DNA of 64,000 bases from Streptococcus sp. 29892 (GTDB lineage Bacteria > Bacillota > Bacilli > Lactobacillales > Streptococcaceae): contig NZ_CP118734.1 of NCBI RefSeq assembly GCF_032594935.1, positions 400,001 through 464,000 on the forward strand, given 5' to 3'. The notes beneath the pieces are model-generated. The model ran no database searches. It worked only from the letters and a program-made list of their open reading frames with translations, and had not been told where the DNA came from. A program made the translations under genes and the position numbers. Below, one piece after another: positions 8,947 to 18,358 of the stretch; position 1 is the stretch's first letter; each line of letters begins with the position of its first letter.

Positions 8947-10091
8947 CGAATGAACTACAAAAGCAATTAGCAGTCAGTCTGCTAACAGGTCGGTCAGCCC
9001 ATGAGACGGCCGAGGTCATCAACGCCCAATTCGGAAAAGGTAGTTACAACTCACGCAGGTTGGTGCGGACAGAGGCCAGTCATTTCCATGCTGAGATGGA
9101 AGCTCTGGCGTATGAAGAAGCGGAAGTTGAGCGTTATAGACTTGTGGCTGTGTTGGACTTAAGGACATCTAGCGTCTGCAGGGAGCATGATGGAGAAGTC
9201 TACTTGGTCAGCGAAAGAGTTAAAGGGAAGAACTACCCGCCTTTACATCCTTGGTGTAGGACGGTCACTATAGCGCTAGATGATGATGAATGGTTAGCTA
9301 AAGCGACCAGAAGCGCCAGAGACCCAGTGACAGGCAAGACTATTCAAGTACCTGCCAATATGACGTATAAAGACTGGTATGAGAAATATGTGGATAAAAC
9401 TACCGATTTGGTTGAAGACGGTTCGCAAAAGTTGTATAATCAGGATATGTTTACATTGGACTTGATGGCTAAGCAACGTTCTTTCACGGTAGGGGACGAC
9501 ATTAGAGTAAAAACAAAGAAATTGAATGGTACTGATTTTGATTTCTGGGCACAAGACAACACAAAGAAAATCAGGGATACTGTTTTCAATGTTCAGTCCA
9601 ATCTTCAGGAGTTAAAGGATTATACGATACCAACCGTTGTTTTTCTTAAAAAGTCAAGGTTACCCGGTTTTGCAGGCTATGATTACAAGCAAGATATTTT
9701 GTTTGTGAGCGATACACTTCATTCGGAAAAGGAATTTGCTAAAGTCTTATCTGATAATTATTTTGCCGCTCAAAACATTAAAGGCACGATGATTCATGAG
9801 TTGACACACAAAAAGCACTGGGACTCTGCTAAAGCATTTTACAAAGCGCACAAAAAGCGTTATAATAGTGTTGAACGAGCAATGTCTGAATTAAATTCCC
9901 CTTTGGTGTCGTATGTCAAAGAACAATTGAAGCATGACTACAATTATCTTTATAACATCAGCGATAATGCAGCTATTGCATTTTACAACGATAACATCAA
10001 TGAGTTGGTTGCTGAAGTTGGGGTATTGGGGGATAAAGTTGCAGACCCAAATCTGTTAAATAAAGTTAAGGAGGTACTATCATGGAAGTAA
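8748..10091 (+). pseudogene. Phage minor head protein (SPP1 gp7 family) with C-terminal HELTH domain, 5'-truncated
   Basis: The frame is open from 8748 (about 447 codons). The first part is the gp7/Mu-F head morphogenesis domain: ANYSERIWGN, LLTGRSAHETAEVI, RTEASHFHAEMEA, and the CREHDGEVY ... PPLHPWCRT cluster. From about 9500 a separate domain begins and carries IHELTHKKHW, a zinc-metallopeptidase-like HExxH near 9795. The true start is lost at the RecT junction; an internal TTG at 8817 could at best give a shortened protein. gp7 proteins enter the capsid with the DNA, and variable C-terminal enzymatic domains occur in this family. A 59-aa gene overlaps the 3' end. Confidence 0.8.
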
Positions 10092-10261
10092 TGGCTATGC
10101 CTAGCAAAGAAGTTTTGATTTTTACAAAACAAATCCGTCACTGGATCGTTGGCGATAAAACTATTTCAGGAAAGAAGCAGTTTATCTTCCGTGAAGATAC
10201 TCCTCCTGAAATCTTAAAACTTTACCAAGATATAAAATCAAAACTAAACTTTGCTTACTAA
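10082..10261 (+). CDS. 59-aa protein overlapping the HELTH-domain gene
   Basis: The ATG at 10082 has AAGGAGG 6 nt upstream and overlaps the end of the minor head gene by 10 nt. No family is recognised; the product is mixed charge and soluble-looking (IFTKQIRHWIVGDKT). Its position right after a toxin-like C-terminal domain suggests a cognate partner or protective protein, but that is inference from position only. Confidence 0.6.
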   Translation: MEVMAMPSKEVLIFTKQIRHWIVGDKTISGKKQFIFREDTPPEILKLYQDIKSKLNFAY

Positions 10262-10267
10262 ACAATC

Positions 10268-10298
10268 AAGCGCCTAGAGAAATCTAAGTGCTTTTTTG
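10268..10298 (+). terminator. Intrinsic terminator in the head operon
   Basis: AAGCGCCTAGA pairs with TCTAAGTGCTT and is followed by TTTT. It sits directly after the 59-aa gene. Confidence 0.6.
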
Positions 10299-10325
10299 TT
10301 GCAGAAAAACAGAAAGGAGGTCGCT

Positions 10326-10568
10326 ATGAGCAAACGTATCAAGAAGAAACGCTGGTTCGAAATTAAGTTAGCTGAGTGTTTAGCTCGTGAGCATGTGCTT
10401 ATGTCAGCTGTGACTGAGCAGAATGACAAGATTGTTGAGCAGGCAAAAGAAATCACTGAACTACGTTCCATTATCGAACGTAACGCCCAGGCTACTAATT
10501 CAAGGTTTGACAAAATCGAGAAGCAAGTGGCCAATAGTAATATTAAGAAACCGTTTTGGAAGCGGTAA
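10326..10568 (+). CDS. Small coiled-coil phage protein, 80 aa
   Basis: I use the ATG at 10326, preceded by AAAGGAGGT; an upstream in-frame start lacks an SD. The N-terminus is very basic (SKRIKKKRW); residues 20-70 are a heptad-rich coil (KIVEQAKEITELRSIIERNA). It lies between the minor head and scaffold genes. No function assigned. Confidence 0.55.
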   Translation: MSKRIKKKRWFEIKLAECLAREHVLMSAVTEQNDKIVEQAKEITELRSIIERNAQATNSRFDKIEKQVANSNIKKPFWKR

Positions 10569-10621
10569 GGAGGTGGCCACTCATCTTGACAGCAGGAAAG
10601 ACTGCACTAATCACATAACTT

Positions 10622-10652
10622 AACCGTGTCGAATTCGATGCGGTTTTCTTTT
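10622..10652 (+). terminator. Hairpin terminator before the scaffold gene
   Basis: AACCGTGTCGAA / TTCGATGCGGTT is a 12-bp stem with two G-T pairs and almost no loop, followed by TTCTTTT. It may reduce read-through into the capsid genes or protect mRNA ends. Confidence 0.55.
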
Positions 10653-10724
10653 GGTCCAAGCATTGAAGACGGTAAAAGCTATGGAAAAACAGTCGGGGAC
10701 GACTTTAAAAATAGGAGGTTCGCA

Positions 10725-11306
10725 ATGAACAAAGAAACACAAACAGTCGAAGCGGTCGAAGATGACAAACAGGTAGCAGCTGAACCTGAACAAGTCACAA
10801 CAGACCCAAAAGACGAAAAGAAGTACACTGATGCCGATGTTGATGCTATCATCGACAAGAAATTCGCTAAATGGAAGGCAGAACAGGAAAAAGCTGAATC
10901 AGAAGCTAAGAAATTAGCCAAGATGAACGCCGAAGACAAGCAGAAGTACCAGCTTGATAAGCGTGAACAGGACCTTGCTGACCGTGAAGCAGAAATCACA
11001 CGCCGAGAGCTAACCGCTGAAGCTAAGACGATTTTAAGCGAACGTGGCTTACCAATCGAGCTAGTAGACGTGGTTAATCTCGCAGACGCTGACAGTGTAC
11101 GCGATTCCATCGATGCTATTCAAAAGACTTGGGAAGCAGCGGTCTTGAAAGGTGTTGCTGACAAGACCAAAGGAAGTGCACCGATGAAAAAAGCACCAGT
11201 GGAATCTGGCGAAATCACCAAAGAACAATTCAATCGCATGGGAGTACGGAGTCGAAATGAACTTTTTGAACGTGACCCAGAACTATATAGAAAGTTACGA
11301 GGATAA
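10725..11306 (+). CDS. Phage capsid scaffolding protein
   Basis: 193 residues from the ATG at 10725, which has AGGAGG 6 nt upstream; a longer frame from 10626 has no SD. The protein is almost entirely charged and helical (EKAESEAKKLAKMNAEDKQKYQ region), the usual look of gp20-like/DUF4355 scaffold proteins, and lies directly before the major capsid gene. It would guide capsid assembly and then leave or be degraded. Confidence 0.8.
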   Translation: MNKETQTVEAVEDDKQVAAEPEQVTTDPKDEKKYTDADVDAIIDKKFAKWKAEQEKAESEAKKLAKMNAEDKQKYQLDKREQDLADREAEITRRELTAEAKTILSERGLPIELVDVVNLADADSVRDSIDAIQKTWEAAVLKGVADKTKGSAPMKKAPVESGEITKEQFNRMGVRSRNELFERDPELYRKLRG

Positions 11307-11312
11307 TAAAAT

Positions 11313-12161
11313 ATGGCAACAGGAATGACAACAACCACACAGATGATTAACCCCGAAGTTATGGCAGATATGGTATCTTATAAGCTGCCTAAACTTATTA
11401 AATTTACACCACTTGCATATGTAGAAACAGCATTGGTGGGTGTTCCAGGGGATACTTTGACAGTACCTAAATGGACGTATTCTGGCGATGCTACCGAAAT
11501 CACAGAGGGTCAGGCTATTCCAATCGACCAACTTGGCACAGATAAGACCACAATGACCATCAAGCAAGCCGGTAAAGCTATTGAAATTACAGATAAGGCA
11601 GCATTGGTAGGCCATGGCGATGTGTATAGCGAAGGTGCAAACCAAATCGCTCTTGCAATCGCAAACAAGGTAGATAACGACTTGGTTGCAGTCGCCAAAA
11701 CAGCAACACAATACATTGCAGAAGCACCTACAACAGTAGACGCTATCGATAAAGCATTGACAATTTTTTCAGACGAAGAGGATTGTCGCTATGTTGCTCT
11801 TGTCAACCCTAAAGATGCAATCAAGTTGCGTGCAGATGCAGGCAAGACATGGTTAAAAGGTTCTGAGATTGGTGCAGATGTCGTTGTGTCTGGCACATTT
11901 GGCGAAGTTTCAGGAGTACAAATTGTCCGCACTAATAAGGTTGAAGAAGGGAAAGGCTTCCTTGTTAAAGTATCTCCGCTCCAAACGGATATGGACGATG
12001 ATGCAAAATATGGAGCTTTTGTAATCAACCTTAAGCGAAACGTGCAAATCGAAAGTGACCGCGACATCTTGAAGAAAACAACAGTATATTCAGGAGATGA
12101 GTACTACGGTGTTTATCTGTACGACGACACTAAAGTCGTGAAATTCGGAGGGAATTCGTAA
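11313..12161 (+). CDS. Major capsid protein, N4-gp56 family
   Basis: 282 residues. The N-terminal [20 protein letters not shown], the central [15 protein letters not shown] and C-terminal [14 protein letters not shown] match the N4-gp56/HK97-fold capsid family common in Firmicutes siphophages. Full length. No portal or terminase gene is left in the prophage, so capsids could not be filled from this locus alone. Confidence 0.88.
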   Translation: MATGMTTTTQMINPEVMADMVSYKLPKLIKFTPLAYVETALVGVPGDTLTVPKWTYSGDATEITEGQAIPIDQLGTDKTTMTIKQAGKAIEITDKAALVGHGDVYSEGANQIALAIANKVDNDLVAVAKTATQYIAEAPTTVDAIDKALTIFSDEEDCRYVALVNPKDAIKLRADAGKTWLKGSEIGADVVVSGTFGEVSGVQIVRTNKVEEGKGFLVKVSPLQTDMDDDAKYGAFVINLKRNVQIESDRDILKKTTVYSGDEYYGVYLYDDTKVVKFGGNS

Positions 12162-12319
12162 TGGGGATGTTATTGCGCCGTCATTCGGAGGATAAACAAA
12201 ACACAAATTTAGCCGACTTGACAACCAAAGAGCTGAAAGCCTTGGCTAAAGAGAAACACGTTGAAGGTTATTCCACAATGACCAAAGATGAATTGATGGA
12301 GGCCCTAAATGCGCTTTAA
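12161..12319 (+). CDS. HeH/LEM-like small phage protein, 52 aa
   Basis: The ATG overlaps the capsid stop by one base. The segment [20 protein letters not shown] followed by [11 protein letters not shown] is a helix-extended-loop-helix fold as in SAP/LEM/Rho-N small domains found after phage capsid genes. The role is unknown; nucleic-acid contact is possible. Confidence 0.65.
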   Translation: MGMLLRRHSEDKQNTNLADLTTKELKALAKEKHVEGYSTMTKDELMEALNAL

Positions 12320-12497
12320 GGTATTAAAAGAGTTTACAGATGATGAGCTTGGTTTTGTTCATCGTGTTAACGATATCATCGAACTAACCAAGGAACGTCA
12401 TGAGCAGATGAAGAAAAACGCTAAATTGCAAGATGTGAATTTGGCTGATTACATTGAAGAAATCAAGACCAAAGGAGCAGAAGCTCCTGCAAAATAG
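12309..12497 (+). CDS. Small phage head-region protein, 62 aa
   Basis: Overlaps the previous gene by 11 nt. [26 protein letters not shown] resembles short proteins found between capsid and connector genes in streptococcal phages. Role not assigned. Confidence 0.55.
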   Translation: MRFKVLKEFTDDELGFVHRVNDIIELTKERHEQMKKNAKLQDVNLADYIEEIKTKGAEAPAK

Positions 12498-12506
12498 GGG
12501 GCGGAT

Positions 12507-12836
12507 ATGCTAGAAGATTTGAAAATATTGACAGGCGAGAGTGATTATAAAATCCTCTCGTCTTTGCTTTTGAGGGCGAAAAATATCATTTTGACTGAGA
12601 CGAATCGAAGTCAGCTTACGCCAGCGCTTGAAGGAATGCAATTGGAAGTTGCGCTTGAGTTGTACAACCGTCAAGGTAGCGAGGGCGAAACATCACGAAG
12701 TGAAGGGGGCGTGTCTGTGTCTTATAAAGACGGGCTGTCAGATACTATTTTGAATGGTATTCGGAGCCATAGACTCGCAAGGGTGGCAGGTCGTGCGTTT
12801 GAAGCGAAACCGACTGAAACCATATATGATCCGTAA
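12507..12836 (+). CDS. Head-tail connector (Phage_connect_1/gp6-like)
   Basis: 109 residues. The all-helical pattern MLEDLKILTGESDYKILSSLLLRAKNII and the order right after the capsid fit the adaptor ring under the portal. ATG preceded by GGGGG/GG. It overlaps the next gene. Confidence 0.7.
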   Translation: MLEDLKILTGESDYKILSSLLLRAKNIILTETNRSQLTPALEGMQLEVALELYNRQGSEGETSRSEGGVSVSYKDGLSDTILNGIRSHRLARVAGRAFEAKPTETIYDP

Positions 12837-13116
12837 AGCTGTCATAGTGACGAGTGATGAGGGTATCAAGAAAGCTACTTATAGCGATGTTGCTACTGAG
12901 ATACGGGCTGAGATATGGCCTGCTAGTGGTCGTTTACAAGCTGAGATATACGGTCAGAGATTGGCCTATATTTTGAATTGCTTGGTAGACCGTGAGACTC
13001 TTATTGATGAAGGCGATGGTTTTTGCATCGATAGCGATAAAGTAACCCATAAAGTCATATCTATAAAACGATATACAAACCATCAAGTCTTGGAGTTAGA
13101 ACAATGTCGCGATTGA
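12826..13116 (+). CDS. Head closure (head-tail joining) protein candidate
   Basis: 96 residues from the ATG at 12826, overlapping the connector gene by 11 nt; a longer upstream frame reads through the connector and is rejected. Beta-rich (ATEIRAEIWPASGRLQAEIYG), as in SPP1 gp16-like stopper proteins. The assignment rests largely on position. Confidence 0.6.
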   Translation: MIRKAVIVTSDEGIKKATYSDVATEIRAEIWPASGRLQAEIYGQRLAYILNCLVDRETLIDEGDGFCIDSDKVTHKVISIKRYTNHQVLELEQCRD

Positions 13117-13616
13117 TAGGTGCTGACAAGCTAATTGCAAAATTTAGACGATTATCAGGACAGCAGCAGACCGAAATCATGGCGAAAGCTGTACACAACA
13201 CTGCCAAGAATGTTGTCCAAGCGGATGCAATTTTGCGGGCCCCTGCAAACAATGGTGATTTGCGAATAGGTATTGAAGTTCGGATGTCTAAGTCTGGGAA
13301 TCCGAGAGCTGAAGTGGTCAGCACATCAGACCATGGCGGATTTGTTGAATTTGGTACAGGTCCCAAAGGTGCTGCAAACCACGCAGGTATTTCGCCAAAT
13401 GTCAGCGTATCTTATCGCAGTACGCCTTGGTACGTCCATGAGTCTCAGATTGATGTTGGCCCTTATCGTTTTCAAAAGATTGGTGAGTTTTACAAGATGT
13501 TTGGTCAAGTTGCCCAACCTTATCTCTATCCAGCTCTCAAGGATAATGAAGAGCGAGTCACGAAGAACATCAATAGATTTGTCAAACGTAAGTTAATTGA
13601 AGAGGTCAGCAAATGA
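13104..13616 (+). CDS. HK97 gp10-like neck/tail-completion protein
   Basis: 170 residues. The central GGFVEFGTGPKG loop and AQPYLYPALKDN near the C-terminus are hallmarks of the HK97-gp10 family. Overlaps the preceding gene by 13 nt and the next by 4 nt. It would act at the head-tail interface. Confidence 0.8.
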   Translation: MSRLIGADKLIAKFRRLSGQQQTEIMAKAVHNTAKNVVQADAILRAPANNGDLRIGIEVRMSKSGNPRAEVVSTSDHGGFVEFGTGPKGAANHAGISPNVSVSYRSTPWYVHESQIDVGPYRFQKIGEFYKMFGQVAQPYLYPALKDNEERVTKNINRFVKRKLIEEVSK

Positions 13617-13981
13617 TAAATATTAAGCCTATTATTTACAAGAAATTAAAAGAAGTTGCGGATAATGTGACAGATACTTACCCGCAAGATTGGGAGAATT
13701 TCCCGGTTATCATCTACTTGGAAGAGGAAAACAAGCCTTACGAGATTACAGATGATACAGAACAGATGTCCTATTTGCGGTATAAGGTCGATATTTTCCA
13801 CAATGATAGTACCTCGGAATTAGCCGTAGCGATTGATGCGATTTTTGCATCTCTCGGGCTAAAACGTACATCCAGCGTGGATACACCCGACCCAACGCAC
13901 TTACGACACAAAGTTATGCGATTTGAAGGGATTTTAGACTTAAATTCCCGAATCGTTTACCAATACAGAATGGAAGGATAA
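13613..13981 (+). CDS. Tail terminator (tail completion) protein candidate
   Basis: 122 residues with alternating strands and helices (PVIIYLEEENKPYEITDD ... YLRYKVDIF), the usual profile of phage tail-terminator (gp17/U-like) proteins. It sits between the gp10-like gene and the tail tube gene, the standard place for it. Confidence 0.65.
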   Translation: MINIKPIIYKKLKEVADNVTDTYPQDWENFPVIIYLEEENKPYEITDDTEQMSYLRYKVDIFHNDSTSELAVAIDAIFASLGLKRTSSVDTPDPTHLRHKVMRFEGILDLNSRIVYQYRMEG

Positions 13982-13984
13982 AAC

Positions 13985-14401
13985 ATGTTAGCAAACGGAA
14001 TTAAATTGAAAATGAGCGAGACCAAGGGGTCTGGCTATACAGTTCTTGAAGGATTGAAAGAAGTACCAGAACTTGGTATTGACCCTGAAAAAGTCGAGAA
14101 TACCACCCTTGCAGATACCATTAAGCAGTACGAATTTGGTATCGGTGACGCTGGTGAGTTGGAATACAAATTCAAGTATGAAAACTCCAAAACAACTTCT
14201 AGCTACCGCACTTTGCGCAAGTTGTCTGATTCAAAAGCTATCCGTCACTTTGAACAAGAGTACCCAGACGGGACTACTGTTCGTTTCTCAGCTCAGATTG
14301 CGGTCAAACTAGGTGGCGGCGGTGTCAACTCTGCCATTGAATTTACACTGAAATTGGCTCTGCAGTCAGATTTGGAATTCACTGACCCAGTAGCACTTTA
14401 A
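13985..14401 (+). CDS. Major tail tube protein
   Basis: 138 residues. Begins MLANGIKLKMSETKGSGYTVL and contains GDAGELEYKFKYE; compact beta-sandwich tail tube type of streptococcal siphophages. The next two frames are tail chaperones, which supports the call. Confidence 0.8.
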   Translation: MLANGIKLKMSETKGSGYTVLEGLKEVPELGIDPEKVENTTLADTIKQYEFGIGDAGELEYKFKYENSKTTSSYRTLRKLSDSKAIRHFEQEYPDGTTVRFSAQIAVKLGGGGVNSAIEFTLKLALQSDLEFTDPVAL

Positions 14402-14411
14402 GGAGGTATAA

Positions 14412-14786
14412 ATGTCAACACGTAAACCATATATCACTTGGACCGTCAAGGGAACAGACTATAAATTGCGTCTTAGCACTCGCCAAGCCTGTGAGGTTGA
14501 AGAAAAATTGGGTGTTAATTTGCTCAAGATTTTCATGCCCAAACCAGGCGAACAGTTCAATCTACCACCTTTGAAGGTCATGTTGTTGGTTGTTCAAGGT
14601 GCTTTGCAGAAGTTCCATCATGGCATCAAATTGGATGATGTCTATGACTTGTTCGATGATTACATTGACGAAGGCTATGGACAAACTGAATTGATGACCG
14701 ATATCATCGTACCATTGTTTGAAGTATCGGGTTTTATTCCTCGGAACAAGGAGAAGGAAGAGCCGACGTTGACAGTAGTCGAGTAG
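14412..14786 (+). CDS. Tail assembly chaperone (gpG-like)
   Basis: 124 residues starting after GGAGGT. ITWTVKGTDYKLRLSTRQA is typical of gpG-like chaperones of Firmicutes siphophages. These bind the tape measure during tail assembly. Near its end the codons G-GGT-TTT (14729-14735) form a canonical -1 slippery heptamer, allowing ribosomes to enter the frame of the next gene and make a G-T fusion. Confidence 0.8.
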   Translation: MSTRKPYITWTVKGTDYKLRLSTRQACEVEEKLGVNLLKIFMPKPGEQFNLPPLKVMLLVVQGALQKFHHGIKLDDVYDLFDDYIDEGYGQTELMTDIIVPLFEVSGFIPRNKEKEEPTLTVVE

Positions 14787-15172
14787 GTTCTGGTCCTTGT
14801 TCGGTCGCAGAATTGATTAGCGGGTTTTATCCAACGGCATTAGATGCAGGGATAGACCCGTTTTCTTTTTGGGAATACACTCTTTTGGAATTGAAAGAGT
14901 TGGTTGAGAGTTACAACAGGCAACAATTCCAGAAGCAGAAGGAAATAGCTTCTCATCACTTTATTCAATCGCAGATGATAGCTCGCTTTGTTTCTCTGAT
15001 GTTTCAGGAAAAAGGTGAGGCGCCAGACATTTGGGAGTTCTATCCTACTTTATTTGAAGAGGATAGGGCGCAGATTGAACAAGCTCGCATTGAGCGTGAT
15101 TTGAAAATCCATCAGGAGCAGATGAGAGCTTACGCAGAGAGAATGAAAGGAAGGTTTACAACTTCCGAATAA
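14723..15172 (+). CDS. Tail assembly chaperone T-part, made by -1 frameshift from gpG
   Basis: This frame is open from 14723 and has no good start codon or SD of its own; the first candidate is a TTG at 14813. It lies in the -1 frame relative to gpG. The protein (ISGFYPTALDAGIDPFSFWEYTL ... EDRAQIEQARIERD) is the usual second chaperone half. The expected product is a gpG-T fusion beginning at 14412 and ending at 15172. The shift is inferred from the heptamer and the open overlap. Confidence 0.75.
   Translation, partial: SIGFYSSEQGEGRADVDSSRVGSGPCSVAELISGFYPTALDAGIDPFSFWEYTLLELKELVESYNRQQFQKQKEIASHHFIQSQMIARFVSLMFQEKGEAPDIWEFYPTLFEEDRAQIEQARIERDLKIHQEQMRAYAERMKGRFTTSE
14729..14735 (+). promoter_or_regulatory. 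Slippery heptamer GGGTTTT for -1 frameshift
   Basis: In the gpG frame it reads G GGT TTT, matching X XXY YYZ. After a -1 slip the tRNAs re-pair on GGG TTT. The heptamer lies 50 nt before the gpG stop and inside the region open in both frames. Confidence 0.75.
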
Positions 15173-15190
15173 GAAGGGAAGGAGGGAACT

Positions 15191-18100
15191 ATGGCTGTTA
15201 CATTAGAAGAGTTGAGAGTTATTGTTGAAGGTGAGATAGCACCGTTTCAGAAGAAGATGAAGCAGTTAGAATCTCAAATGAAACAGACTCAAAACAAAAT
15301 TGAGAACAGCACAAAGGGGCTGAGAGCAGGCGTTACTAAGCAGGCGAACGGTATCGCTTCGGCTTTAGCTGGTCTAGGGAAAATCGCTGCTTTGGCTTAT
15401 CTAGGACAAAAAATGGTCCAGCTAGGCATGTATTCTACCCAGATGGCTCTTGAAGTCAGTGCTTCAGTCAATCAAATCAAACGACAGATGGGCGAAAGTT
15501 CCCAAGCATTTTTAAAATGGATTGATAACAACGCCAACGCTATGAACATGAGCGTCGGTGAAGCTACTAAGTATGGAGCGGTCTATTCCAACCTGTTTTC
15601 CAACTTTATCAAGGATTCTAACAAGCTGAGCGCTTATACAGGTAAGATGTTACAGACATCCGCTGTGATTGCGCAAGGTAGCGGACGGACCATGACCGAT
15701 GTTATGGAGCGTATTCGTTCGGGTTTGTTGGGGAATACAGAAGCGATTGAAGACCTCGGAATAAATGTAGGTGTTGCTATGATTGAGTCCACAAACGCAT
15801 TCAAACGTTTTGCGAATGGACAGTCTTGGCAACAATTAGACTACAACACCCAGCAACAAATCCGCTTGATGGCGATTTTGGAGCAAGCGACAGCCAAGTA
15901 CGGCGATACTCTTCAGCAGACTGTGAATGGGCGTATTAGCTTGTTTAAATCGTTATTGAGTGATGCAGCATTAAACATCGGTAATGCTATGTTGCCGATT
16001 ATCAACGCTATGATGCCTGTACTTAATTCCTTTGCCATGGTTCTGAAAAACGTCACTGCCAAGCTCGCTGAGTTTATTGGTTTGATGTTCAACAAAAAGG
16101 CTAAGGTGAAAAACGGCAGTGCTTTGGGCAATGTCGCCCAAGGAGCGCAAAAAGCCAACGACGCCGTTGGTGATTTGGGTGACGCAATGGGTGGTGTCGA
16201 TGATGCTTCCGGAGGCACCGCAGGCAATCTAGACGATACTGCCAAATCAGCTAAGAAGGCAGCAAAAGAGCTGATGGGCTTAGCTGGTTTTGATGAAATT
16301 ACTACTCTGAATCTAAACAAAGACGATGGTTCGGATGGTTCTGGTTCTGGCTCTGGAAGCCCTGGTGGCGGCGGAGGCGGAGGAAGAGGCGGAAAAGGTG
16401 GTAAAGGTGGCGGAGGTCCTGCTGATATCTTGCCTGAAATCGCTCTTGAAGACATGGACACCCAATTCAAAAGTATTTTTGATGGGTGGGACAAAGTGTT
16501 AAAACCTCTTTTTGATTATTTGTCTAAATTATCCAATCTCTTTAAAGACGGCTTTAACATGTCGTTCAGAGCTGATAGTCTTGACCGCTTCAAAAATGCT
16601 TTGATCGGTATCTGGCAATCTCTAAAAGATATTTTTGCAGACGGAACCGTTTTACAAGCAGCCGCAAGATTCGGTGAGAAATTGGCATTTGCTTTAGGTC
16701 AAACAGCGGGCGCTGTGGCTAATATCATTATGGGCATTGCTGTTTTTATTGCAGAGAGTTTAAATAAATCACTAAACGACACCAAACTGGATATAAAAGG
16801 TTGGCTGATACGTCAGTTCGATATAGCAGGCGATGCAGTCGCAAGCATTGGAAATATCGCTCAAATGCTCGGTCAAACGTTTTATGACGTATTTACAAGT
16901 GCAGCTGCGACAAATATCGGTGCAGATATTCTTTCAGCGATAACCTATGGGACAATGGGGATTGTTGAACTTGGTTTGAAATTAGGGCGCGATATACTAA
17001 GCGGTATAGAACAAGCGCTAGTTGATAACCAAGATAAAATAACTACCGCTTTAAATGGATTGCTTTCTGCCTTTGAGCCTACTTTCGAATCTATCAAAAA
17101 CCTATTCAAAAATACGTTTGAAGAATTAAACCAGACCTACGATGAGCATGTAAAACCGTTCTTTGATTCATTCAATGAAGGCTTTAACACTCTATTCGGA
17201 ACCTTACTAGATAGCTGGAACAATGATGTTCAACCGGTGGTAGATGGTATCGGAGAGAAGTTTGCTGGATTATTTGACAATCATATCCAACCATTTGTTG
17301 ATAACTTTTTATATGCATTCGGTCAGATTGTGGATGTTCTAAAACTGGTATGGGAAGCTATCTTAGTACCGCTATTCGATTGGATAGCTGCGAACATTTT
17401 GCCTGTCCTTGTCCCGACATTCCAGACATTAGCTGACTGGTTTGTCCAAGCCTGGACTGTGGTTTTCGATGTTTTGGGAGCTGTTTTGAAAATCCTTGGC
17501 GGAATCATCGAGTTCCTGGTCGGTGTATTCACTGGTGATTGGGAAAAAGCTTGGAATGGAATTGTTCAGATTGCTAAAGGAATCTGGGAAATGTTGTCTT
17601 CTATTTTCATGTTTGTTTGGGATGCAATAGTTTCCTTTTTGAAAGGTGTTTGGGATACCATTGTTGCCATTTTACAGGCTGGATGGGATGCTATTGTACG
17701 TATCTTCCAAGGTATAGGCCAATGGTTTACAGCAAGATGGAAAGAGGTGGAAAACATCTTCTCCAACGTCGGTAACTGGTTTGGCCAAAAGTTTTCCGAG
17801 GCTTGGAACGGCATTACAAATGCATTTAGCAATGTGGTAGGTTTCTTCCGTGGCATCTACGATAATATTGTAAGTTGGTTCAGCAACATCGGTGGTGCGG
17901 TAGCTACTGCTGTTTCGGGAGCCTTCCGCTATGCTATGAATGGTGTTTTCGCAACTATCGAGAATGCTGTCAATGGTTTTATAGGGATGATAAATGGCGT
18001 CATCGGCTTGATCAACAAAGTCCCTGGTGTTAGACTTGGCAGAATCGGAACGGTTTCTCTTCCTCGTCTTGCCCGTGGTGGCATCGTGGATAGCCCAACG

Positions 18101-18349
18101 GTTGCCATGATTGGTGAAGCAGGTAAAGAGGTGGTTATGCCATTGGAAAATACAGGCTTCTTACAAACCATGGGCCGTGTTGTCGGGGGTGCAGTCGTTA
18201 ACGCTTTAGGCGGAGGTCTACCGCAATCATCCAGTTTGCCTGGCGGGGATATCGTCATCAATATCGGCAGCCGAGAATTCGGACGTTTTGCGATTGATGA
18301 GATAAATAAAGCGCAAGCACAAGCTGGCGAATTGCTGTTAAACATTTAG
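15191..18349 (+). CDS. Tail tape measure protein
   Basis: 1052 residues, by far the longest helical gene in the tail module. It starts with a coiled region (QKKMKQLESQMKQTQNKIEN), then hydrophobic helices (about 50-90, 590-640 and 730-830), a Gly-rich linker near residues 380-410, and many short Trp-containing repeats (IVQIAKGIWEMLSSIF, ILQAGWDAIVRIF) between 790 and 920. The length sets tail length; 1052 residues suggests a tail of roughly 150 nm by the usual 0.15 nm per residue rule. It looks intact. Confidence 0.92.
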   Translation: MAVTLEELRVIVEGEIAPFQKKMKQLESQMKQTQNKIENSTKGLRAGVTKQANGIASALAGLGKIAALAYLGQKMVQLGMYSTQMALEVSASVNQIKRQMGESSQAFLKWIDNNANAMNMSVGEATKYGAVYSNLFSNFIKDSNKLSAYTGKMLQTSAVIAQGSGRTMTDVMERIRSGLLGNTEAIEDLGINVGVAMIESTNAFKRFANGQSWQQLDYNTQQQIRLMAILEQATAKYGDTLQQTVNGRISLFKSLLSDAALNIGNAMLPIINAMMPVLNSFAMVLKNVTAKLAEFIGLMFNKKAKVKNGSALGNVAQGAQKANDAVGDLGDAMGGVDDASGGTAGNLDDTAKSAKKAAKELMGLAGFDEITTLNLNKDDGSDGSGSGSGSPGGGGGGGRGGKGGKGGGGPADILPEIALEDMDTQFKSIFDGWDKVLKPLFDYLSKLSNLFKDGFNMSFRADSLDRFKNALIGIWQSLKDIFADGTVLQAAARFGEKLAFALGQTAGAVANIIMGIAVFIAESLNKSLNDTKLDIKGWLIRQFDIAGDAVASIGNIAQMLGQTFYDVFTSAAATNIGADILSAITYGTMGIVELGLKLGRDILSGIEQALVDNQDKITTALNGLLSAFEPTFESIKNLFKNTFEELNQTYDEHVKPFFDSFNEGFNTLFGTLLDSWNNDVQPVVDGIGEKFAGLFDNHIQPFVDNFLYAFGQIVDVLKLVWEAILVPLFDWIAANILPVLVPTFQTLADWFVQAWTVVFDVLGAVLKILGGIIEFLVGVFTGDWEKAWNGIVQIAKGIWEMLSSIFMFVWDAIVSFLKGVWDTIVAILQAGWDAIVRIFQGIGQWFTARWKEVENIFSNVGNWFGQKFSEAWNGITNAFSNVVGFFRGIYDNIVSWFSNIGGAVATAVSGAFRYAMNGVFATIENAVNGFIGMINGVIGLINKVPGVRLGRIGTVSLPRLARGGIVDSPTVAMIGEAGKEVVMPLENTGFLQTMGRVVGGAVVNALGGGLPQSSSLPGGDIVINIGSREFGRFAIDEINKAQAQAGELLLNI

Positions 18350-18358
18350 GAGGTAAAC

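Noticed and set aside
10679..11110. Minus-strand 143-aa Ser-rich ORF
   Set aside because: Antisense shadow of the scaffold gene.
14821..14827. Second GGGTTTT as frameshift site
   Set aside because: It lies after the stop codon of the gpG frame, so ribosomes in that frame do not reach it.
15913..16494. Minus-strand 193-aa proline-rich ORF
   Set aside because: Antisense shadow of the Gly-rich linker of the tape measure gene.
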